From: Fidelibacterota bacterium
Lineage (GTDB): Bacteria > Fidelibacterota > Fidelibacteria > Fidelibacterales > Fidelibacteraceae
Direction: 5' to 3'
Assembly: GCA_016937825.1 (NCBI GenBank)
Contig: JAFGVT010000024.1
Location: forward strand, 1 to 6,057
DNA length: 6,057 bases
The position numbers and the translations under genes were made by a program. Under the pieces are notes generated by a model. The model did no database searches and had not been told where the DNA came from. It saw only the letters and a list, made by a program, of their open reading frames with translations. This document shows positions 1-4,918 of this stretch, piece after piece (position 1 is the stretch's first letter; the number at the start of each line of letters is the position of its first letter).

Positions 1-78
1 ATCCTCAATGCGCTCATTGCGCGCTATGGCGGCGATCGCTGGGAAGACCTCAAACAAGGGATAGCAGAACATGATTGA
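1..78 (+). CDS. aroC: Chorismate synthase, C-terminal end (partial, 5' cut by window)
   Basis: The frame starting at base 1 is open and ends at the TGA at 76-78, giving the last 25 residues of a protein that begins before the window. The tail contains NALIARYGGDRWEDLK, which resembles the end of many chorismate synthases, where a helix is followed by a (K/R)(F/Y)GGDS-(L/W)EEL-like segment. Chorismate synthase converts 5-enolpyruvylshikimate 3-phosphate to chorismate using reduced FMN. The aroC-aroK-aroB order is common in bacteria and supports the call. The gene overlaps the aroK start by 8 nt. No catalytic residues lie in this fragment, so identity rests on the short tail and the context. 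Confidence 0.6.
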   Translation: MLNALIARYGGDRWEDLKQGIAEHD

Positions 79-583
79 GCAGCAGCCTCATATTTTTCTG
101 ATCGGCATGATGGGATCGGGTAAATCCTCGGTAGGGAGGGTCCTGGCAAAATTATTGCGCTATTCCTTTCTGGACCTGGATACCGAGATCGAACGTGTAT
201 CCGCCAAAACCGTCCACCAGATCTTCACGGAGGATGGAGAGCCCGCATTCAGGGACCTGGAATCGGTCACGGCGATGCAGCTGGATCTCAGCAAACCGCA
301 GGTGATCGCCACGGGGGGCGGCTTTCCCCTGAAAAAAGAGAACCTGCAGTGGATGCGCCGGAACGGGATCGTGATCTGGCTGCAGGCGGACAGCTCAACG
401 ATACTCGAACGGATCGTCGAGGAAGACCGGCCCCTGCTCCCGCAGCCGCTTCGTCTGGAACATATCGAAACCCTTTTGAATAAACGTCTTCCCGTCTATC
501 AGCAGGCCGATATCAGCATCGATGCCAACGACGGGGATCCACGGGCTATCGCCATGGATATCAAGGAAATTATCGAATCATGA
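71..583 (+). CDS. aroK: Shikimate kinase
   Basis: This 170-residue cytosolic enzyme phosphorylates shikimate at the 3-hydroxyl with ATP, the fifth step of the shikimate pathway. The Walker A loop GMMGSGKSS lies at residues 12-20. Shikimate-binding residues are present: D37 in the DLD motif, R61 in the FRDLE motif, the GGG at 82-84, and R139 in the RLPVYQQAD segment. The lid arginine R120 sits in EEDRPLL. The length matches the usual 165-180 residues. The ATG at 71 has AAGGG at 56-60, 10 nt upstream, and places the Walker A loop near the N terminus as expected. The stop overlaps the aroB start in an ATGA, which suggests translational coupling. No key residue is missing. Confidence 0.96.
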   Translation: MIEQQPHIFLIGMMGSGKSSVGRVLAKLLRYSFLDLDTEIERVSAKTVHQIFTEDGEPAFRDLESVTAMQLDLSKPQVIATGGGFPLKKENLQWMRRNGIVIWLQADSSTILERIVEEDRPLLPQPLRLEHIETLLNKRLPVYQQADISIDANDGDPRAIAMDIKEIIES

Positions 584-1695
584 GAACCCTTGAAGTACAG
601 ATCGCGGAACGGCCGTACCGGATCCACATCGAACCGGATCTCCTGTACAGGACGGCGGAAATGATCCGCCCCCTGGTTGCGGGGACGCCCCGTATCGCCC
701 TCATGTCCTCCAAAACCGTTGAATCGCATTACCGCGAACGCGTGGAAAGATCCCTGCGCGACGCCGGATTTGAGGTGCGCTTCATTCCGATGCCCACCGG
801 GGAGGAATATAAGGACCTTAAGACCGTATCCGGCCTGTACGATGTTCTCATTTCACAGTCCTTTGACCGGAACTGCCTGATTCTGGCGCTGGGAGGAGGC
901 GTGGTGGGGGATATCGCCGGCTTCGTCGCGGCGACGCTTTTCCGCGGCGTACCCTTTGTACAGATCCCGACCACCTTGCTGTCGCAGGTCGATTCCTCCG
1001 TAGGGGGCAAGGTGGGGGTGAACCATCTTCAGGGAAAAAATCTGATCGGCGCTTTTTACCAGCCCAAAACGGTCCTGATCGATCCGCGGGTCCTGCAGAC
1101 CCTGGAACTCCGCGAGCGTATTTCAGGCCTCGGGGAGGTATTAAAGTACGGATTTATCCGCGATGCCGCCTTTCTGGATACCTGCCTGGAAAATACGGAC
1201 GATCTTCTGACCCTTTCGGACATGGACTTCGTCACCGGGATCATCGCCCGGTCGGTCCGGATCAAGGCGGATATCGTAGCCCTGGACGAACACGAGCAGG
1301 GCCGGCGCATGCTGCTGAACTTCGGCCATACGATCGGGCATGCGATCGAGAACAGTGCGGGCTACGGCGTGTTCCGTCACGGCGAGGCCGTGATCATGGG
1401 CATGTGCGCCGCCCTCATGCTCAGTACGAACTTAAGCGGACTGGAAAAAACCCTCGCTGAAACCTACATCCGTCACCTGCGCCGGATCCCCGTAAACGGC
1501 GACCTTACGCAGCTTGATATCGATGCGGCCCTGGAAGCGATCACGCATGACAAAAAAGTCCGCGACGGCAAATTGAACATGGTCCTTCTGGAAAGGATCG
1601 GACACCCGCGTATCGTGGAAGGCATTCCGGAAGACACGGTACGGGAAACACTGGAGTGGCTGAAAGATCTTTACACGGAAGGGGTGCTGTCATGA
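580..1695 (+). CDS. aroB: 3-dehydroquinate synthase
   Basis: This 371-residue protein is the NAD- and metal-dependent enzyme that converts DAHP to 3-dehydroquinate, the second step of the shikimate pathway. The glycine-rich NAD-binding segment GGGVVGDIAGF starts at residue 105. TTLLSQVDSSVGGK at 131-144 supplies nucleotide and substrate contacts, including K144. The three metal ligands expected for the family are visible: E186 (GLGEVLKYG), H250 (NFGHTIGH) and H267 (RHGEAVIMG). The length is typical for a single-domain bacterial AroB. The start is the ATG of an ATGA overlap with aroK, with AAGGA at 563-567 somewhat far upstream, so coupled translation is likely. Its stop overlaps aroQ in the same way. 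Confidence 0.97.
   Translation: MRTLEVQIAERPYRIHIEPDLLYRTAEMIRPLVAGTPRIALMSSKTVESHYRERVERSLRDAGFEVRFIPMPTGEEYKDLKTVSGLYDVLISQSFDRNCLILALGGGVVGDIAGFVAATLFRGVPFVQIPTTLLSQVDSSVGGKVGVNHLQGKNLIGAFYQPKTVLIDPRVLQTLELRERISGLGEVLKYGFIRDAAFLDTCLENTDDLLTLSDMDFVTGIIARSVRIKADIVALDEHEQGRRMLLNFGHTIGHAIENSAGYGVFRHGEAVIMGMCAALMLSTNLSGLEKTLAETYIRHLRRIPVNGDLTQLDIDAALEAITHDKKVRDGKLNMVLLERIGHPRIVEGIPEDTVRETLEWLKDLYTEGVLS
1677..1684 (+). promoter_or_regulatory. Ribosome binding site deciding the aroQ start
   Basis: The purine-rich GGAAGGGG ends 7 nt before the ATG at 1692, an ideal Shine-Dalgarno spacing. It selects that ATG over an in-frame GTG at 1656, which would extend the protein by 12 residues of non-conserved sequence well inside aroB. 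Confidence 0.75.
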
Positions 1696-2153
1696 GCGAT
1701 GATCCGCAAAAGAAATTGAAGATTTGCGTTATTCACGGTCCCAACCTGAACCTGCTCGGCCATCGCGACAAGTCCCAGTACGGAACGCTTACCCTTGACA
1801 AGCTGAACCGCCTGATCCGCCGGACCGCCGAAGCATGCGGCATGGACGTGAGCATCTACCAGTTCAATTCGGAAGAAAAGATCATCCGCACCCTGCATCG
1901 TCTTCGCAAGGTCAGCGACGGGATCATTATCAATCCGGCGGCCTACACCCATTACAGCTATGCGATCCGGGATGCGATCGAACTGCTGCCCATCCCGGTC
2001 GTCGAGGTGCATCTTTCCAATATTTACGAACGCGAAGAATTCCGAAAAATATCGGTTACCCGGGATGTCTGCGTCCGCCAGATATACGGGAAAAAAGAGG
2101 AAAGCTACCTCGAAGCGATCCGCTATCTGCAGGACTATCTTAAGAAAGCGTAA
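1692..2153 (+). CDS. aroQ: 3-dehydroquinate dehydratase, type II
   Basis: This 153-residue protein is the small flavodoxin-like type II dehydroquinase. It normally forms a dodecamer and converts 3-dehydroquinate to 3-dehydroshikimate, the third step of the shikimate pathway. The N-terminal HGPNLNLLG is at residues 15-23, followed by lid arginine R25 and the catalytic tyrosine Y30. N81 and H87 lie in INPAAYTH, D94 in IRDA, the catalytic H107 in EVHLSN, and R114/R118 in REEFR. The usual Q-S-N-H-E-G-E stretch reads QFNSEEK at 57-63: Q, N and the first E are kept, but Ser and Gly are replaced by bulky or charged residues. The start is the ATG of an ATGA overlap with aroB. The stop shares one base with the next start. 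The enzyme is probably active, since its catalytic residues are intact. Confidence 0.94.
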   Translation: MSDDPQKKLKICVIHGPNLNLLGHRDKSQYGTLTLDKLNRLIRRTAEACGMDVSIYQFNSEEKIIRTLHRLRKVSDGIIINPAAYTHYSYAIRDAIELLPIPVVEVHLSNIYEREEFRKISVTRDVCVRQIYGKKEESYLEAIRYLQDYLKKA

Positions 2154-2782
2154 TGGACGCCCCTCTCCCCAGATCCTTTTATGACGGGAACGTGTGCGAT
2201 GTCGCACAGCGTCTTTTAGGGCAGGTATTTATCAGAATATTGCCCGACGGAAGCCGCCTGGCCGGGCGCATTGCGGAAGTCGAAGCCTATGCGCAGGACG
2301 GCGACCCTGCCTCGCACTCCTGTCGGGGAAGAACAGAGCGCAATGCGGTCATGTTCGGGGAAGCGGGCCGTCTGTATGTTTATTTTACCTACGGAATGCA
2401 TTTCTGCTGCAACGTGGTCACCGGACCGGAGGGACAGGGGGATGCGGTCCTGATCCGGGCACTTGAACCGCTCGAGGGACGGGACATCATGGCCCGTCAT
2501 CGCTACGGCAGGACCCTGATCACCGAGCGGGAAGAACGGAACCTGCTGAACGGACCCGCTAAACTCTGCAAGGCCTTCGGGATCGACCGGAAAATGAACG
2601 GGTGCGATCTCTGCGGGGAAACGGTCCGGATCGTGAGCGGAAATACCCCCCGGCCGCCGCATATCGGACGATCGTCCCGGATCGGGATCGGCAGCGGTTC
2701 GGAACTCGCCTGGCGTTTTTTTATTCCGGAAAGCGACTGGCTCAGCAAGCCGGGGAAAGGGATATTCCGCAATGAACCATGA
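2153..2782 (+). CDS. mpg: 3-methyladenine (alkylpurine) DNA glycosylase, AAG/MPG family
   Basis: This 209-residue base excision repair enzyme removes alkylated purines such as 3-methyladenine, and in homologues hypoxanthine and ethenoadenine, by cleaving the N-glycosidic bond. The family opening LPRSFY is at residues 5-10. The catalytic glutamate is E44 in EVEAY, with Y46, H55 (ASHS), Y77 and Y80 (YVYFTYGMH), and N87 and R102 (LIRALEP) matching human AAG E125, Y127, H136, Y159, Y162, N169 and R182. The GPAKLCKAFGI motif further on is also characteristic, with Ala where Gly or Ser is common. The length of about 200 residues is normal for bacterial members. The start shares one base with the aroQ stop, and only a weak purine stretch (2141-2148) precedes it, so translation is probably coupled. 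Its position in an aro operon is a matter of context and implies no role in aromatic synthesis. Confidence 0.95.
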   Translation: MDAPLPRSFYDGNVCDVAQRLLGQVFIRILPDGSRLAGRIAEVEAYAQDGDPASHSCRGRTERNAVMFGEAGRLYVYFTYGMHFCCNVVTGPEGQGDAVLIRALEPLEGRDIMARHRYGRTLITEREERNLLNGPAKLCKAFGIDRKMNGCDLCGETVRIVSGNTPRPPHIGRSSRIGIGSGSELAWRFFIPESDWLSKPGKGIFRNEP

Positions 2783-3458
2783 CCCGATGAACGAGAACAA
2801 ACTGGGCATTAGCCCGGATCAGCTATGGAATGCGGCGGGCATCGTCCAGCAGCTGATCACGGCTGCACTGATGCTGTCCGCCTATGCCGTGGTGTCGCTT
2901 ATGGTCCGCCGTTCGCCGGGAGTGTATCCCGGTCCGGCAGCGTGGCTGGAAACCCTTCGCGCACTCTTCGACCTGAAGGACCTGGGTCCGGGAATTTTAT
3001 GGGGAATACCGGCCGGCATGCTGATCGCGGGGATCCTGTTCCTCCTGGATGCAGGGGTGGGAATGATCGCAACATATCCTCTCCGGCACTGGGTCCGGCG
3101 GACGGATTACATGCTTCCGCTGACGAAAAAACAAAAAAAATGGGCCCTGGGGATCGCGGTATCGGGGTCCGCCGTGGAGGAGGCGCTTTTCCGCGGATTC
3201 TTTTTTATGGCGCTGCTGCCGCTGTGGTCGTCCTGGATATGGTCGGCCCTCCTGCTCTCGGCGCTGTTCAGCCTGCTGCATGCCGCCGTCCAGGGCTTCT
3301 GGTCCACCCTGTGGATCTTTCTGGTGAGCCTGATCATGTGCTTGTTTGTGGCCCGCGGAACGGGCCTATATTTTGTCATGGCGGCCCATATGGCCGTCAA
3401 CCTGACAAATCTCTTCGTCTTGCCGCAGCTGCTGGACAGGATGCGCTTTACCCGCTAG
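2772..3458 (+). CDS. CPBP (CAAX-like) family intramembrane metalloprotease
   Basis: This 228-residue polytopic membrane protein carries the three CPBP/ABI motifs that line the intramembrane zinc site in the Rce1-like family. They are EEALFR at residues 136-141, the FSLLH motif with H170, and the HMAVN motif with H206 and N210. Hydrophobic segments lie at about 23-45, 74-100, 124-153, 157-173, 175-197 and 199-218. Bacterial members have been linked to peptide or bacteriocin processing and to prenyl-protein-like cleavage, but the substrate here cannot be inferred. The ATG at 2772 overlaps the glycosylase by 11 nt and has AAAGGG at 2756-2761, 10 nt upstream. A second in-frame ATG at 2787 has no ribosome binding site as well placed. 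Codons 119-123 lie in an A6-C-A8 stretch just before the catalytic helix. Confidence 0.9.
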   Translation: MNHDPMNENKLGISPDQLWNAAGIVQQLITAALMLSAYAVVSLMVRRSPGVYPGPAAWLETLRALFDLKDLGPGILWGIPAGMLIAGILFLLDAGVGMIATYPLRHWVRRTDYMLPLTKKQKKWALGIAVSGSAVEEALFRGFFFMALLPLWSSWIWSALLLSALFSLLHAAVQGFWSTLWIFLVSLIMCLFVARGTGLYFVMAAHMAVNLTNLFVLPQLLDRMRFTR

Positions 3459-3465
3459 CTTAACC

Positions 3466-3481
3466 CTTGCAGTCCTGCAAG
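3466..3481. repeat. Perfect 7-bp inverted repeat in the intergenic gap
   Basis: CTTGCAG and CTGCAAG are exact reverse complements separated by TC, 8 nt after the CPBP stop. No T-tract follows, so it is a poor intrinsic terminator. It overlaps the putative -35 hexamer and could be an operator, though a hairpin with a very small loop is also possible. Confidence 0.5.
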
Positions 3482-3496
3482 TAAATTACGTATATT
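3467..3496 (+). promoter_or_regulatory. Putative promoter for the second gene cluster
   Basis: TTGCAG at 3467-3472 and TATATT at 3491-3496 are separated by 18 nt, a reasonable housekeeping sigma spacing. They lie in the only intergenic gap of the window (59 nt) and in a visibly AT-rich stretch compared with the GC-rich genes around it. A start near 3503 would leave a leader of about 15 nt before the small membrane gene at 3518. The element also resembles the TTG…TAnnTTTG promoters of Bacteroidota, but the fit is imperfect. The call rests on sequence only. Confidence 0.45.
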
Positions 3497-3497
3497 A
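3482..3497. promoter_or_regulatory. Imperfect palindrome over the -10 region, possible operator
   Basis: TAAATTACGTATATTA is a dyad centred on TACGTA, with 6 of 8 base pairs symmetric. It directly abuts the inverted repeat at 3466-3481 and covers the putative -10 hexamer. This would suit a dimeric repressor, but AT-rich DNA forms such dyads by chance fairly easily. Confidence 0.25.
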
Positions 3498-3508
3498 GGA
3501 TCGGAATT

Positions 3509-3512
3509 GAGG
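3509..3512 (+). promoter_or_regulatory. Ribosome binding site of the 49-codon membrane gene
   Basis: GAGG ends 5 nt before the ATG at 3518. This supports translation of a gene that is short enough to be missed easily. Confidence 0.6.
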
Positions 3513-3517
3513 TAATT

Positions 3518-3667
3518 ATGAGTGAGTTCAGAGCCCTGCTAAAAACCATGATGGAATTTGTCTTTGACCGTCACCATTATATTCTCGTCTCCATTTTCAT
3601 TCTTTTCCTGATCTTTCTGATCATTGTCCTCGGCGCCAATTCGGGCAGTACGCCCTTCCCGGTATAA
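3518..3667 (+). CDS. Small single-pass membrane protein, DUF5989-like
   Basis: This 49-codon gene encodes a short N-terminal amphipathic stretch (residues 1-20, including EFVFDR), one very hydrophobic segment of Ile, Leu and Phe at about 21-40, and a short tail with GANSGSTPFPV. The layout resembles the small DUF5989 proteins as I recall them: an EF-x-R-like start, one membrane helix, then a G-S-A…PF ending. Here the tail stops earlier than in typical members. It has its own ribosome binding site and lies behind the putative promoter. The next gene starts 4 nt after its stop. Small proteins of this type are often found beside SGNH-type proteins, and that is what follows here. Function is unknown; a partner or anchor for the SGNH-like protein is only an inference. 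The family assignment was made by eye. Confidence 0.7.
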   Translation: MSEFRALLKTMMEFVFDRHHYILVSIFILFLIFLIIVLGANSGSTPFPV

Positions 3668-3671
3668 GGCT

Positions 3672-4916
3672 ATGAAAGTATCCTTCAGACGATTCGCCTA
3701 TAACGTGTTTTTCCGCTTTTCGCCGCTGCTGATCGTCGTTCTCCTGGAACTGTCCCTGCGATTTTTGGGGATCGGGGAATCGTACCTCCTCTTTCAGAGA
3801 TCCGAAGACGGGAACTATCAGGAATTGAACCCGCTCTATTACCGGCGCTTCGTCGCCGCAGAGCAATTCGGGGATATTCCCATTCTGCCGCAGCGTTTTC
3901 CGCTTGAAAAACCGGAAGGTTCCCGGAGGATATTCCTCATCGGGGACCAAACCCTGTGCTCGATGATCCCGGGTGCCAACGAAACGCAGCTCATTCCGGA
4001 TTTTTACGACCGGGACAGCGTTTTTAACGATTTTGTCCAGATCGCCGCGCCCCTTACCAACAGTTTTGCCATGAAACGCATCGTCAAATGCCTGAATAAG
4101 TATGAAGCGGATGCCTGCATCGTGGTGACCGGAGCGAATGAGTTTTACGGAATTCCGCGCAAAAGCAACTGGATGCAGGATATTGACAACTATTACGGAC
4201 TGACGGCGTACGTTACGCTGAAAAACCACCGCTTTCTCCAGGTCCTCGACCGCTTTGTCTACCTGAAAAAAGAGAAGGTGATCACCTTTCCCCCCGCGGA
4301 CATTGACGACTGGGCGGTGCTCTACGGTTCGGTTCCCTATGCCGAAACAAAATCCTATTTTGAACGTAATCTGAAGCGTATGATAAAAGACGCCGGCTAC
4401 CCGCTGTTCTTCGTTTCGCCGCCCGTCAATATCACGGCGCGGCCTTACAGGTCCCAGTTTGACGATAAGGAAATGTCAGACGCGGATATCGCCCGGGAAT
4501 GCACGGTTCTGCTTGCGAACGCCGACCGCTTTTCGATCGAGCGCTGGATCGCGGAACTGAGGGCCTGGGAACCCGAGACCGCCATTTACTATTATTGCCT
4601 CGCCATGATCAATGAGCGCGAGGGAAACAACGAAGCGGCCCTGGAAAACTACCGCCGCGCCCTGGAAAGGGATATCTTTAAGGCGCGGATAGATCCCGGC
4701 TTTACGGACGTGATCGAGTCGCAAACGGCGGGTTCTTCCGCCGCCCTGATCGATCTGCGGAAGATCATGACGGAGGCGGCATCGGGAGGACTGAAAGTAC
4801 AGAAATTCTTTCAAGGCCCGCTTACCCTCAATGCCCGGGGAAAACAGCTGTTCGCCGACACCGCCCTCGAAGCGCTCAGGGTGTTCCGGGGTCCGGCAAA
4901 CGACATAAGGAAATAA
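3672..4916 (+). CDS. Membrane-anchored SGNH-fold protein with TPR-like repeat, probable pseudoenzyme
   Basis: This 414-residue protein opens with a basic N terminus and an uncleaved-looking membrane anchor (about 12-33) carrying the E-x3-R-x2-G pattern (E26, R30, G33) seen in anchored SGNH proteins. A large domain, probably outside the membrane, follows. Block I reads IFLIGDQTL, with Q93 where the SGNH nucleophile serine should be. Block II reads QIAAPLTNS, with A125 replacing the oxyanion glycine. Block III GANEFYG keeps N156. A P-x-N motif (SPPVN) and one TPR-like helix pair at about 303-336 come next. Block V, normally D-x-x-H, reads GPLTLNARG, with G382 and T385 at the Asp and His positions. 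The fold assignment is by motif order. Loss of hydrolase activity is inferred. The ATG at 3672 gives the expected anchor, but its ribosome binding site is weak (AAGG at 3666-3669), so it is probably coupled to the preceding small gene. An upstream TTG at 3624 is in frame but lies inside that gene. Confidence 0.8.
   Translation: MKVSFRRFAYNVFFRFSPLLIVVLLELSLRFLGIGESYLLFQRSEDGNYQELNPLYYRRFVAAEQFGDIPILPQRFPLEKPEGSRRIFLIGDQTLCSMIPGANETQLIPDFYDRDSVFNDFVQIAAPLTNSFAMKRIVKCLNKYEADACIVVTGANEFYGIPRKSNWMQDIDNYYGLTAYVTLKNHRFLQVLDRFVYLKKEKVITFPPADIDDWAVLYGSVPYAETKSYFERNLKRMIKDAGYPLFFVSPPVNITARPYRSQFDDKEMSDADIARECTVLLANADRFSIERWIAELRAWEPETAIYYYCLAMINEREGNNEAALENYRRALERDIFKARIDPGFTDVIESQTAGSSAALIDLRKIMTEAASGGLKVQKFFQGPLTLNARGKQLFADTALEALRVFRGPANDIRK
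4906..4911 (+). promoter_or_regulatory. Ribosome binding site of the MBL-fold gene
   Basis: TAAGGA ends 7 nt before the ATG at 4919 and lies within the last codons of the SGNH-like gene. It fixes the start only 2 nt after that gene's stop. Confidence 0.7.
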
Positions 4917-4918
4917 CC

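Noticed and set aside
1656..1691. GTG-start extension of aroQ
   Set aside because: The added residues lie inside aroB and are not family-like, and a strong ribosome binding site points to the ATG at 1692.
1671..2207. 178-codon open frame on the minus strand opposite aroQ
   Set aside because: It lies wholly opposite a well-supported gene, shows no family motif, and its sequence reads as the complement of conserved aroQ codons.
2670..2695. Repeated GGATCGG units near the end of the glycosylase gene
   Set aside because: They are short, lie within coding sequence, and are explained by a Ser-Arg-Ile-Gly-Ile-Gly stretch and codon bias.
2216..2809. 197-codon open frame on the minus strand opposite the glycosylase gene
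   Set aside because: It is a shadow of a GC-rich coding region, with no recognisable domain and no ribosome binding site noticed.
2825..3463. 212-codon plus-strand frame overlapping the CPBP gene
   Set aside because: Its composition is Gly/Pro/Arg-rich without hydrophobic or domain structure. The other frame carries all three CPBP motifs.
3466..3481. Intrinsic terminator after the CPBP gene
   Set aside because: The stem is short, the loop is only 2 nt, and no T-tract follows, so termination is not supported.
3624..3671. TTG-start extension of the SGNH-like gene
   Set aside because: It would overlap the small membrane gene and put extra residues before a normal basic N terminus and anchor.
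3621..4229. 202-codon open frame on the minus strand opposite the SGNH-like gene
   Set aside because: The plus strand has a membrane anchor, SGNH blocks and a TPR-like repeat in order, while the minus frame has no motif.
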